Of a stretch of DNA of 64,000 nt, positions 1 through 11,037 are shown piece by piece. The stretch is from Saccopteryx bilineata (taxonomy: Eukaryota; Chordata; Mammalia; Chiroptera; Emballonuridae), in assembly GCF_036850765.1 (NCBI RefSeq), contig NC_089495.1, forward strand, positions 193,829,847 through 193,893,846. The letters run 5' to 3'. Every line of letters begins with the position of its first letter. The first letter of the stretch is position 1. The translations under genes and the position numbers were made by a program. The notes under the pieces were generated by a model. That model was not told where the DNA came from and ran no database searches. It was given only the letters and a program-made list of their open reading frames with translations.

Positions 1-1286
1 ATTTGAAAATTAAATGAGATTATACCCTCGAGAGCATCCAGCCCAGGGCTGGCAATTAGCAGATGTCAACAAATGATTTGAATTGAGTCTGGCTCAACTA
101 GACCCTCCTGAGAAGGTAGAGAGCAGAGGGCAGGCCCTGGCTGCTCCTCATCGAGATGGTGTCTTTGGACACAGGGTGTTGGGCGGCTGCCAAGTTCATG
201 CTCTTGGGCAATTGGCTAAAGACCTCAAATAAATGAATAGCATCCTCCTGTATTGCCAGCACCCAAGTTGTATTGTTTTTCTTAAGCACATAAGTTTTAA
301 ATACATGGTTTTTAACATTAGACTTTATTATCTTTATTTCACCAATGAGGAAACCGAGGCTGAGCAAGATGTCGGAAGTCTGTGGTTACCCTGCACCTTA
401 GTGGTAGAGCCAGAACTGAAATTTGGGCCTGCCCTTGTCACCAGAACAACAGAACTGTAGACCAGCAAGCAGCCTTCGAGGACTCTCCATCCCGCTTTCT
501 CATTGTACAGCTGCTTGTCTAGCTCCCAGATGGGCCCTGCGGACTCCTCCCCTCCTTCTGTAAGTGCCAGTGCTTGGCTCATCGGGGGGAAATGCTTTTG
601 TCTAAAAACACTTGGCACTGGACTGAGTTTTTTCCTACCCTGGAAGGACTATTTCCCTCCAAAACCCAAAGGACTGAACTTTGTTTATTTAATATTTATA
701 AAACTTCTTAGCAGACTGGGGAGACAGTGAGAAAAGACGTGATTTTGAGTTGTCAGGACCGCTGGGCTGTCTCCAGCTCCCATCGTTTTCAGGATGCAGC
801 ACGAGAAAGTCCCACACATCGGTCTAGCAAAGTCTTTCTTCTGGAGGATGAGCAACAGGAAGTAAATATATTCACAGATGCTTAAGAGTCATGTAAATAA
901 GGTTTATCGTTGGTAGTCCTAAGGATGGGAGCTTACAAAACCTTTGCAGACACCATTAAAATTCATGCAAATATTATTAAAAAGTGGGGGAAACACCAGC
1001 TACCTAGAAATGCCTAGATAAGGTATATGTAAAGTTAACTTATTAGAGGTGCCCCCCCCAAATGACAGCCCTTTGCCCAGCATTATACATTCTTGAGAAT
1101 GAAGGGTCAAAGTTCAAGGTCACAGTCATGTACATAGGCTAATCAATATATGTTAACTTCTCTTGGGAGTCATTTTACTTTTTTATTTCTACATTTTAAT
1201 GTTTTTACTTATTTAACAGCTTTGTTGAGGTGTAATTGACATAGAATAAACTATATATATTTAGAGCACACAATTTGACAACTTTT

Positions 1287-1667
1287 TTTTTTAGCGAGGG
1301 TAGAGACAGACAGGGACAGACAGACAGGAAGGGAGAGAGATGAGAAGCTCATAGTTGCGGCACCTTAGTTGTTCATTGATTGCTTTCTCTTAAGTGCCTT
1401 GACCGGGGGGCTCCAGCTGGGCCAGTGACCCCTTGCTCAAGCCAGTGTGGCCTTCGGGCTCAAGCCAGCAACCATGGGGTCATGTCTATGATCCCACGCT
1501 CAAGCTGGCGACTCTGTGCTCAAGCAGGTAAGCCTGCACTCAAGTTGGATGAGCTCACACTCAAGCCAGATGAGCCTGCACTCAAGCAGGTGACTTCGGG
1601 GTTTCAAACATGGGTTCTCAGCATCCCAGGTCAGTGCTATATCCACTGTGCCACTGCCTGGTCAGGC
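1287..1667 (-). mobile_element. tRNA-derived SINE, type B (GCCTGACCAGG head)
   Basis: Head at the 1667 side, A/T tail at the 1287 side. TSD CAATTTGACAACTTTT at 1271-1286 and 1668-1683 is perfect. Confidence 0.9.
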
Positions 1668-1853
1668 CAATTTGACAACTTTTGACATACATATAAAATC
1701 ATCACCACAGTCAAGATAATGAACAAATCCAGTACCTTCAAGAGTTTCCTTATAATCCCTTTGTAACCTCTCCCTCCTCCCCTCCCAGGCCACCACGGAT
1801 CTGTTTTTCAGTATAAATTAGTTTGCATTTTCTAGAGTTTTAAACAAATGGAT

Positions 1854-1939
<86 letters not shown>
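1854..1939. repeat. (CT)n(AC)n compound microsatellite
   Basis: CT run 1854-1892 passing into an AC run 1894-1939. Confidence 0.97.
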
Positions 1940-1942
<3 letters not shown>

Positions 1943-2442
1943 GTTTGGCTTCTTTCTTCCAGCGTAATTGTTTTGAGATTCAGTCCATGTTATGTATATT
2001 GATAGTTCATTCTTTTGTGTTGCTAAGTACTATTCTATTATATGGATATACCACAAAGTCACAAAGATTTTCTTCAGTTTTCTTATAGAAGTTTTATAAT
2101 TTTTTATTTAGGCCTATGATCTATATTGTGTTAATTTTGCATGTCACGTGAGGTATGGATCGAAGTACAGTTTTTCTAACTGTAGATATCCAGCATCTTT
2201 TGTTGAGAAGATTATCCTTTCTCCACTGCATTGCCTTTAAACCTTTGTCAAAAATCAGTTGTCCAAATACTAATGGATTTATTTCTGAACTCTCTATTCT
2301 GGTCCATTTAATTTGCTTTCCTTATTCTAGTTTAAGATGGAACATGAAGTTTGGGGTTTGAAAACATCTTTCTTTTCTAATATGTTCATTTAGCGCTATA
2401 AATTTCCCTTAAATACTGCTTTAGTGACATCTTATAAATTTT

Positions 2443-2821
2443 TTTTAATTTTTATTTTTTGTATTTTTCTGAAGTTGGAAACGGGGAGACAGTCAGACAG
2501 ACTCCCACATGCACCCTACTGGGATCCACCCGGCATGCCCACCAGGGGGCGATGCTCTGCTCATCTGGGGTGTCGCTCTGCCGCAATCAGAGCCATTCTA
2601 GCGCCTGAGGCAGAGGCCATAGAGCCATCCTCAGTGCCCGGGCCAACTTTGCTCCAATGGAGCCTTGGCTGCGGGAGGGGAAGAGAGAGACAGAGAGGAA
2701 GGAGAGGGGGAGGGGTGGAGAAGCAGATTGGCGCTTCTCCTGTGTGCCCTGACTGGGAATCGAACCCAGGACTCCCACACGCCAGGCCGACGCTCTACCA
2801 CTGAGCCAACTGGCCAGGACC
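2443..2821 (-). mobile_element. tRNA-derived SINE, type A (GCCCTGGCC head)
   Basis: TSD ACATCTTATAAATTTT at 2427-2442 and 2822-2837. Carries a perfect CCACCAGGGGGCG (CTCF-like core) at 2539-2551. Confidence 0.92.
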
Positions 2822-3284
2822 ACATCTTATAAATTTTGATAAGTTGTGTTTTTATGTTCATTAAGTTCAAGGGAATTTTTAATTTTCCTTTGATTTCTTC
2901 TTTGACTTTGGTATATTAGGGTTCTCCAAAGAAACAGAACCAATGGTGTATCTATCTATTTTTCTATCGAGAGATATCTATTATACAATTCGGCTCACGT
3001 GGTTATAGAGCTTGTGGAGTCTCACCGTCTGCCATTTGCAAGCTGGGGAACCAGGAAGGGTGGTAGTACAATTTAGTCTGCGTTCAAAGACCTGAGGACC
3101 AATGGAGCTGATGGTATAACTCCCAGTCTGCAGCTGAAGGTCTAAGCTCGGGTGGTCACTGATGTCAGGTTTGGATCCAAAGTCCAGAAAACCACGAACC
3201 CTAATGTCTGAGATCAGGAAAACATGGACATCCTACCTTAAGAAGCCAGTGAGATTGCCCTTCCTCTGCCTTTTTGTTCTATAT

Positions 3285-3993
3285 CAGTGGTCCCCAACCC
3301 CTGGGCCGCGGACCGGTACCGGTCCATGGGCCATTTGGTACTGGTCTGCAGAGAAAGAATAAATAACTTACATTATTTCCGTTTTATTTATATTTAAGTC
3401 TGAACGATGTTTTATTTTTAAAAAATGACCAGATTCCCTCTGTTACATCTGTCTAAGACTCACTCTTTTTTTTTTTCCCCCTGTATTTTTCTGAAGCCGG
3501 AAACGGAGAGAGACAGTCAGACAGACTCCTGCATGCGCCCGACCGGGATCCACCCGGCACGTCCACCAGGGGGCTACGCTCCGCCCACCAGGAGTTGATG
3601 CTCTGCCCATCGGGGCGTCGCTCTGTTGGGACCAGAGCCACTCTAGCGCCTGGGGCAGAGGCCGAGGAGCCATCCCCTGCGCCCAGGCCATCTTTGCTCC
3701 AGTGGAGCCTCGGCTGCGGGAGGGGAAGAGAGAGACAGAGAGGAAGGAGGGGGGGGAGGGGAGGAGAAGCAGATGGGTGCTTCTCCTGTGTGCCCTGGCC
3801 GGGAATCGAACCCGGGACTTCTGCACACCAGGCCGACGCTCTACTACTGAGCCAACCGACCAGGGCCTAAGACTCACTTTTGACGCTTGTCTTGTCACGT
3901 GATACATTTATCCGTCCCACCCTAAAGGCCGGTCCGTGAAAATATTTTCTGACATTAAACCGGTCCATGGCCCAAAATGGTTGGGGACCACTG
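3285..3993 (+). mobile_element. Non-autonomous hAT transposon, family 1, with nested SINE
   Basis: Terminal inverted repeats CAGTGGTCCCCAACC and GGTTGGGGACCACTG. TSD TTCTATAT at 3277-3284 and 3994-4001 is perfect. A SINE occupies 3465-3866, so the original element was about 295 bp, like the copy at 18234-18531. Confidence 0.93.
3465..3866 (-). mobile_element. Type A SINE nested in a hAT element
   Basis: TSD CTAAGACTCACT at 3453-3464 and 3867-3878. The paralogous hAT at 18234 shows the same spot uninterrupted. One CTCF-like core at 3563-3575 (last base changed). Confidence 0.93.
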
Positions 3994-4393
3994 TTCTATA
4001 TGGCCTTCAATGGTGAGAGCAATCTCTTTTATTTGGCCTACTGATTCAAATGCTAATCAACTTCCAGAGAGGCCCTCACAGACACACCCAGGAATAATGT
4101 TTTACCAGTGATGGGGGCATCCCCTAGCCCACTTGAATTGATACCCAAATGTAACCACCACATAAGTATGTTATTTAGCTTCTAAATACTTGGGAATTTT
4201 CCAAAAATATTTGTTATTTATTTCGAATTTAATTCTACTGTTTTTAGAGAACATTATTTGTAGGTCTTGAATCCTTTTAAATGTAATAAAACTTGATTTA
4301 AGACCCAGAATATGTCTATGTTGGTAAATGTCTCACAGGTACTTGAAAAAAATAAATGTCTTTCATTGTTACTGAATGGAGTAGACTGTAGAC

Positions 4394-4874
4394 CAGGGGT
4401 CCCCAAACTACGTCCCGTGGGCCACATGCGGCCCCCTGAGACCATTTATCTGGCCCGCCACACTTCCGGAAGGGGCACCTCTTTCATTGGTGGTCAGTGA
4501 GAGGAGTAAAGTACGGTGTCGCTTATGTACAGTACTACTTCCGGTGACGTGGAACGTATGCGTCACAGTTCCGAAAGTGCGTCTTATTACTTGTTACAGC
4601 TAGCAGTGACAAATATGGATCTGGACATTGACCATCTCATTAGCCAAAAGCAGGACCATAGTTCCCATTGAAATACTGGTCAGCTTGTTGATTTAAATTT
4701 ACTTGTTATTTATTTTAAATATTGTATTTGTTCCTGTTTTGTTTTTTTACTTTAAAATGAGATATGTGCAGTGTGCATGGGGATTTGTTCATAGTTTTTT
4801 TTTTATAGTCCGGCCCTCCAACGGTCTGAGGGACAGTAAACTAGCCCCCTGTGTAAAAAATTTGGGGACCCCTG
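4394..4874 (+). mobile_element. Non-autonomous hAT transposon, family 2 (long form)
   Basis: Both ends read CAGGGGTCCCCAAA inward. TSD CTGTAGAC at 4386-4393 and 4875-4882 is perfect. Contains an 18-codon open frame (4615-4671) also seen in the 18572-19074 copy, probably the remnant start of the transposase gene. Confidence 0.93.
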
Positions 4875-5077
4875 CTGTAGACTGTCTGTTACATCTAGTC
4901 TTTTCTTTCTACTCTAGTTCCCTCTCCAGAGAAAATGTTAAGTGTTGATTTTGAACCCTTCTAGAAATTCCCTACGTAAATATGGATATTAAACTATACT
5001 TACACTTAAAAGTCCCAGGATCATATGTTTGACACCCGCTTTTATCCATTTCTCATACACACTCAAAGAGAAATCTA

Positions 5078-5392
5078 GCCTGACCAGGCGGTGGCACAGT
5101 GGACAGAGCGTCGGACTAGGATGCAGAGGACCCAGGTTTGAGACCCCGAGGTTGCCAGCTTGAGCGCGGGCTCATCTGGTTTGAGCAAAAGCTCACCAGC
5201 TTGGACCCAAGGTCGCTGGCTCAAGCAAGGGGTTACTTGGTCTGCTGAAGGCCCGTGGTCAAGCCACATATGAGAAAGCAATCAATGAACAACTAAGGCG
5301 TCACAATGTGCAATGAAAAACTAAGGATTGATGCTTCTCATCTCTCCGTTCCTGTCTATCCCTCTCTCTGACTCTCTCTCTGTCTCTGTAAA

Positions 5393-5427
<35 letters not shown>
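5078..5427 (+). mobile_element. Type B SINE with (GA)n tail
   Basis: Full tRNA-like head (GCCTGACCAGGCGGTGGCGC), CT-rich 3' region, then A-run and GA microsatellite 5401-5427. Confidence 0.88.
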
Positions 5428-5429
<2 letters not shown>

Positions 5430-5431
<2 letters not shown>

Positions 5432-5720
5432 CATATTAGTTGAGATATACCTAGCTTATTCTTTTTATCAGATGTATAGTATTCCACTGGTGGATGCACC
5501 ATAAATTATTTAACCCGTCTCCTGTTAATGTATCTTCAGGGCATTTCCAGGTTTTTGCTATGATGCTGCTGCAATAAATATTCTTTTTACTTAAATCTTT
5601 GAACCTTTATCTTTAGAATAAATTTCTCCGAGTAGAAAATTGGGTTAAAGAGGAACGCATTTTTAATTTTGTTAGCTTTTGCCAAACTGTGTGGAAGAGC
5701 CTTCCAAGTTACTTCTTCAG
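5430..5720 (-). mobile_element. Old LINE-1 3' fragment
   Basis: Text resembling L1 3' regions (duplicated elsewhere in mammals as TGCTGCAATAAA contexts), heavily decayed. Confidence 0.5.
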
Positions 5721-5882
5721 AGATTTATAAAAATTTTCTCCCCCTACTGACTAAAGGAAATGATCTAAGAAGTTTTAAAAAAGATCCTCCAATATATTTT
5801 TAGATAATTTGTATCGTACTTAAAAATTTTTAAAGAAAAACGTTCTTAAGCCACCACTACCGATTTGCCCTTTTCTCTTGAA

Positions 5883-5890
5883 TGACGTCA
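5883..5890. promoter_or_regulatory. Palindromic CRE-like site
   Basis: TGACGTCA, the full CREB/ATF consensus, within otherwise unique intronic DNA. Occupancy unknown. Confidence 0.3.
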
Positions 5891-7234
5891 GATGTTCAGG
5901 TTTTGCCCTCTCCATCAGCAAATTGCCCTGCAATCATCTGCAAATTGTTGGGGCTTCATATAACTGTCAATGCATGTCAATGCAGACTGCACTGCAGCGG
6001 GGCTGAGGGTGGAGAAAAGCATTAGGCAATGCAGAGTGAGCGTGAGAGATCTGTGCTATATGAGCCTCTCGAGCCTCTGGAGTTTGGAACCAACCATTCA
6101 AGGAGATCCTGGATAATTTCAAAAGTGGAGTTTTTATGGGAAATTTTAAGAGAGTGAATGAGTGTGTGTGCACGTGCATATGTAGTGCTCTTCCTTTATA
6201 ACAAACACTGGGGAAAACAGACAAGAGATCTCGGCTATAGATGACAATTATTTACGTCATTAGATTTTATGTGAGCTTGTTAGACACACGGTAAAAACCA
6301 TCTCAATCACTTATCATTGAAACTTAGACCAAGGGGTAAATGAAGAACAGGGGGAACAAATAAAGAAAAAAATTCAAAGAGACACAAGGAGCCTTTATGT
6401 TTGCTCCTGATAGTGAACAAAAATGACCTTCGCACATAACCTCAATTCTTGTGAAGTGAGTCTTTGGAATCCAGTTTGCCATCAAATTATAGATAGACAG
6501 GGCATCTACTTGAAGATTTCTTGATTATATTTCCTTTCTCAACCCAGTTTCTAAAAAGCAGAATGGTCAAAGATACTTCCGGATTATGGCAAAAACGTTT
6601 GTTAAATTTCATACCCTTCAAAGAAAGCAATTTGAAAATTGTTAAACAGATATGATGCATCCATTAAATACTCTGTAATGAGATCCCAATGACCAAAATC
6701 AATGCCCAAGCCTAAATTTCTTCAAAAGCTGACTTAAAAATACTTGGCCACGTTGTCTCTATGTATCACCAATCCAAGGACAACTAATTTACCCCCAGGG
6801 AGGAAAAATACAAGGGGTAAAAGCAACAACTACACCAAGAACCCAAGAGGTGGGTCTTCACTATGGTTCTTTTTCTAACCGTCAACCAATTAATATTTAC
6901 TGAGTGAACGTCCACCCAGCCACATGCTAGCTTCTGCGGAGTTCCCATAACATCAGTCGGTTTCACAAGAAAAAAAATAAAAGACATTTCTTTCCATTCG
7001 GCTGGTCTCATTTACTGCTGCCGTATCATTTCATGTTGATGAGCCCACACCAGCTCTTAAAAGAGGAGACATGAGCACAGAAGACCTGTGGAGTGAATGA
7101 ATGGACCCACGGGCTGATGAGTTAGCTGCACGTGGGTATACATCATCACCAAGGGGCCAGGGTATGGACTCTCCCAAGGGTTGAAATTAGAACTTTTAGG
7201 TAAAAATTTCTGACTTTTAAACATGGGTGAAATT

Positions 7235-7235
<1 letters not shown>

Positions 7236-7323
<88 letters not shown>
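7236..7323. repeat. (AC)n(GA)n compound microsatellite
   Basis: AC run 7236-7276, GA run to 7323, 160-250 nt into the intron after C6. Confidence 0.97.
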
Positions 7324-7325
<2 letters not shown>

Positions 7326-7423
7326 CCAACTGAATGTATCTGAAGGCTGGATTTAGCCCTTGGGTGGCCAGGATCTATGTCCAGTGCCTCCTTTCTGTAA
7401 GATTTCAAACTACAGTCACGAAC

Positions 7424-7483
7424 GACTGACTGCGTGACAGTGACAGTCCATATGACTGACTGCGTGACAGGGACAGTCCATAC
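7424..7483. repeat. 30-bp tandem duplication at the C6 5' splice site
   Basis: Units 7424-7453 and 7454-7483 both begin GACTGACTGCGTGACAG. They differ by about two bases. The upper unit ends exactly in the GT of the donor. Confidence 0.85.
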
Positions 7484-7661
7484 CCGCAAGCGACTCCGAG
7501 CTCTGGCTGGGGACGTTGTGCGACGCCTCCTGGAGGACGTAGGTGGACGTGGAGATGGGGGAAGGGCAGATGCTGCTGGGGGCCCCGTAGGGAGGGTTGT
7601 AGGACGAGCTGTAATACTGGGAGTACTGGCTCTGCGGGAAGCCGGGGTAGGAAGGGTAGTC
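7484..7661 (-). CDS. EYA2: EYA2 coding exon C6 (residues 161-220)
   Basis: The acceptor TTTCCTTTCCAG ends at 7662 and the donor GCGG|GTATGG begins at 7483. The 178-nt exon encodes [17 protein letters not shown], continues through a Ser/Pro/Tyr-rich stretch ([20 protein letters not shown]) and ends SSESLA plus one base of Gly220. This is the tyrosine-rich conserved segment of the EYA transactivation region. Relative to human it has [12 protein letters not shown] in place of GSSYNPPYVPAS. Directly past the donor the intron begins with a 30-bp tandem duplication, then a (GA)n(CA)n microsatellite. The next EYA2 exon is not in the remaining 7.4 kb. Confidence 0.95.
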
Positions 7662-8559
7662 CTGGAAAGGAAACACACGGGTGGTGAGCGAGGAGGAGGA
7701 GGACGTCCGGCGTGAGCCTTCAGTCGGCCCCGTCGCAGGCTGATGAGGTGAGGGGCTTTGTGGGGTGGGTCTACCCTCCCTGTCTCCTAGAATACACGCT
7801 CTGTGAGGGCAGGGACTTGCCCCTGAAGCCGACTCCAAGAGAAGGATGGGGGATGAAAGAGATACCGAGGCAAAGCAGCCAAGCCAGGGGCTTTCAGGTG
7901 GGACCTAGAGCGGATTTTTACCAAGGAAACGCCGGGATGGTATAAAATACATTTCTCCAAAGGGTCTCTCCAAGGAGCAAGGGAGCTGGGCTGTTCGGAT
8001 GCCAACTCCAGCCAGTCTTGAGGAGCTGCTGTTTCTAGGGGGTTTCAATTCCTTGGCTCTTCCTGCCTGTTCTAGGCATTGGTTCTAGAAACCACTCTTT
8101 GGCCCAGGGATGCAGAGATTGGCAGCTGGAGGTCAAAGTGTACCTCGACGGACAGGCGTGCGACCCTGACAGCATCTGTCTTGTTGGGCATGACACACTG
8201 GGAATGCAGAGGCGAAGAAGATACTCTCACCCTCGGGAAGCAAAAGAACTCAGGTACATGACCGCACTTGCGTTCATAGATTCTAGATGCAACCGTCAAA
8301 GGCTTTCTTGGGCTCAGGTCAGAATGTAAATATATAATATCACCTCGGTCATCTTGGAAATCTTCTAGTAATTCCAATTTCTCTGACTCTACACTGTATC
8401 TTTCCAAGGGCTATTTACACAATCTCTTTGGTGGTAGCCAAACCAGGGAATGAGAGACTGGGTTTCTGGTGGGGGCCGTGGGCAGGAGGAGGCATTCTGG
8501 GTGTCCTGATTGAAGGGGACTCTTTAAAGAAAGAACTGGGAGGCAATTTGGGGGACTAC
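7662..8559 (-). other. EYA2: EYA2 intron between C5 and C6 (898 bp)
   Basis: Short GC-moderate intron with no recognisable transposon. Open frames in it are chance. Confidence 0.9.
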
Positions 8560-8627
8560 CTGGTGCACGCTTCCGAAGCCAGCCGCGCTGGTCAGTCCGT
8601 TTGGTCCTTGATAGATCCCTGCCGTGC
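8560..8627 (-). CDS. EYA2: EYA2 coding exon C5 (68 nt; residues 138-160)
   Basis: A short exon inside a longer open frame on neither strand. The acceptor is TTATTTCCCGCAG, ending at 8628, and the donor CAG|GTAGTC begins at 8559. It completes Gly138 and encodes [20 protein letters not shown] followed by His-Gln. Human EYA2 has a 68-nt exon here with the same pattern ([16 protein letters not shown]). Several Gly/Asn positions differ (GPNGLTS against GGNGLGN). The donor has T at +5 rather than G, which makes it a comparatively weak 5' splice site. The preceding intron is 34.9 kb and the following one only 898 bp. Confidence 0.93.
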
Positions 8628-8954
8628 CTGCGGGAAATAAGAACAGGGGGCCAGGTGAGGCTCCTTACAGTCGGGGGGGGGGCAGAACGTGGGGGAGAGG
8701 ATGCAGCAAGAAGGTCTTTGAGGTCTTTAATGGAACCTGTGACCTTGGCAAGTCCCCAGATCTCTCTGAACCTCAGTTCTCTCAGTAAAAGAATAAAATA
8801 AATAATACCTCATCAAAGAAATGTGGTGAGCAATAAATGAGATCGTGTATACAACCCAGTTTCTGGTACTTGATAATTGCATTTTTAAAAATTATTTATT
8901 CTAAACAGTTCTGGAAAATGTACATAGGATTTACCATTCTAACTATTTAAAAAT

Positions 8955-9170
8955 GAAAAAGTCCCCCCCCCCCCATTGGTGAGAAAGAGAGAGAGAGAGA
9001 AAGAGGAAGGGAGAGAGAAACATCAACTTGTTCCACTTATTTGCTCCATTCGGTTATGTACTCATTAGTTGCTTCTCATATGTGCTCTGACCAGGGATCA
9101 AACCCGCGACCTCCACACTCCGGGACGACGCTCTATTCACTGAGCCACCCAGCCAGAGCTCTGTTTCACT
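8955..9170 (-). mobile_element. Older, diverged tRNA-derived SINE
   Basis: GA-rich tail, then a decayed tRNA-like head ending near GAGCCACCCAGCCAGAGC. More diverged than type A or B copies. Confidence 0.7.
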
Positions 9171-9212
9171 ATTTTTAAGTGTATGTTTTTTTTAGCTATA
9201 TAAAATATTGAG

Positions 9213-9396
9213 GCCTGACCTGTGGTGGCGCAGTGGATAAAGTGTCAACCTGGAAATGCTGAGGTTGCCGGTTCAAAACCCTGGGCTTGCCTGGTCAAGG
9301 CACAAATGGGAGTTGATGCTTTCTGCTCCTCCCCCCTTCTCTCTCTCTCTCTCTCCCCTCTCTATAATGAATAAATAAAATCTTTAAAAAAAAAAT
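9213..9396 (+). mobile_element. Short tRNA-derived SINE, type C (GCCTGACCTGTGG head)
   Basis: About 185 bp: head with GGTGGCGCAGTGG and GGTTCAAAACC boxes, CT-rich part, AATAAATAAAAT, A-tail. Confidence 0.88.
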
Positions 9397-10279
9397 TGAA
9401 ATGGCTCCAAAGTCCAATCTACAAAATAAACTACATCATGTGTGGGGGTGGAAGGGGGTTGTGCTGGGCACTGGGAAGGGCTCTGTGATGCCAACTAGGT
9501 GGGGCGTGGCTGGGGAAGGCTTCCTAGGGGAAATGACATCTAAACTATTTCTGAAGGATGAGTAGGGATTAGCCAGATAAAGAGAACAAGAACCAGGAAC
9601 ATGATTACACCCGGGCATTCTCTTCTGGTGTCCATTACTTGGGGGCCTAATTCCCAGAAACCACAGAATTTGTCCAGACCAGTGTGGCATGCTAGAATAC
9701 CATTCTGTCCTCAACGGCCTGTCCAGATATGTCTGGCAGAAGGTTTAGGCCAGCCTATTCCATTCAAGATCATTTCTCACCTGAATTCTCTTTTCTTTTG
9801 TGTCAGCCTCCTCAACGATGCTTTAGAGCAGGTTTGGAGACCAACAGACCACCATCCTGTCCCTTGGTATTCTTTGCCCCAAACTGCCTCTTGTTTGTTT
9901 TCATTTTGTGACCCAGGGGCATCTGAAGAATGGACAGCTGAACAAACTGCAGTTTGCGGTGGGCAGTCACAGAGTCCCTGCAGTGAGAAGCCCATCCCAT
10001 GCTAGAGAGAACCCAGGGGGAAGAGGGCACATAGCCCCAGAAACTGAGCGGTCTCTGGAGGGTTCTGTAAGTGGACTCGCCTGGAGCTGGAATGTTGAAC
10101 ACTGACTTCTTGCGTGGCTGGTGGAATGCCACTGAGGGCGGGGGAAGGCAAGGACAGGGGGAGGAAAACATCCCCTTTTCAAGTGACGGTGGCAGGTCCT
10201 GCTAGGGGCCTCCCAATATCTGCTCACCCCTCCTTTTTCAGATTAATAGAATTTCTGCTTTTAAGCTGGGCATATAGTT

Positions 10280-10631
10280 TAGTGGTAGCCAACCTGGTCC
10301 CTACCGCCCACCAGTGGGCGTTCCAGCTTTCATGATGGGCGGTAGTGGAGCAACCAAAGTATAAGTAAAAAGACAGATTTAACTATAGTAAGTTGTTTTA
10401 TAACGATTTATTCTCCCAAACTGAGCGAAAATCTGACATGAAGTACTTGGTAAGTAATTATTATTATATGCTTTAACTTGCTGTAACTCTGCTTTATAAA
10501 TTTTATAAAGTAAAGTTACTTCCCTACTTTATAAATCACCATGACTGTGGAACCGGTGGGTGGTTAGAAAATTTTACTACTAACAGAGATACAAAAGTGG
10601 GCAGTAGGTATAAAAAGGTTGACTACCCCTG
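10280..10631 (+). mobile_element. Non-autonomous hAT transposon, family 3
   Basis: 352 bp. Right end GGTTGACTACCCCTG, left end AGTGGTAGCCAACC with its first C mutated. TSD copies ATATAGTT (10272-10279) and ATCTAGCT (10632-10639) differ at two sites. Confidence 0.88.
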
Positions 10632-11037
10632 ATCTAGCTGATTAGAATAAGCCCTACATTTCCCAGTTTCTGTGGTGGCTGGTGTGGTGGTGTGATGAAT
10701 TCTAGATAAGGATAGAGGGATTAATGGGTGTGACTTCCTGGTTGTGCCCTTAAAGGGAAGGGCGGGTCCTCCCTCCTCCCAGGGAATAGGGCCGTCTTGG
10801 ATCTCACGGCCAATCAACAGCAACAAGACAGAAGGAGCTGAGACCATGCCACATTTGAGGACCCGAACTGCCACTCTGGTTTGGGCTTTCGGGTGAGAAA
10901 GAAATAGGCTTCTTTCTTGTTGAAGACATTGCTATTTTACATGTTGTAGCAGAGAATTATTTTTTTGTTCTTTTTGGTTTGATTATCTTGGGTTTTAAGT
11001 AAAAGTAGACTGTTAATTCCTGGCTCAATAAAATAAT

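Larger units (their letters stand above)
1185..2426 (-). mobile_element. Old LINE-1 fragment, interrupted by a SINE
   Basis: AT-rich text typical of a decayed L1 3' region on the minus strand (1185-1286, continuing 1684-2426 and probably past the SINE at 2443-2821 to about 2915). The flanks of the 1287-1667 SINE join directly across its duplicated target. Confidence 0.6.
2917..4165. mobile_element. Ancient ERVL-type LTR split by a hAT element
   Basis: Flanks 2917-3284 and 4002-4165 read as one old mammalian LTR-like repeat when the 3285-3993 transposon and one TSD copy are removed. No coding sequence present. Family assignment is by memory only. Confidence 0.55.
1..7483 (-). other. EYA2: EYA2 intron downstream of C6 (partial)
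   Basis: No gene seen. Besides the repeats listed separately it holds a MIR-like fragment near 325-435 and old L1 at 1185-2426. Bases 436-1180 and 5780-7020 look like unique sequence; the latter contains a palindromic CRE (TGACGTCA, 5883-5890). Confidence 0.85.

Noticed and set aside
4615..4671. An 18-codon micro-gene
   Set aside because: It is shared by two hAT copies and fits a remnant of a transposase start; no evidence for its expression.
7217..7329. CRISPR-like or coding repeats in the Ser-Leu and Val-Cys rich frames
   Set aside because: They are translations of the (GA)n and (CA)n microsatellites.
1..7483. The next EYA2 exon (linker before the EYA domain)
   Set aside because: I scanned for its expected reverse-complement sequence and found no match, so it probably lies beyond base 1.
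7434..7715. A 93-codon plus-strand frame opposite exon C6
   Set aside because: It is the antisense shadow of a coding exon; no splice sites or homology on that strand.
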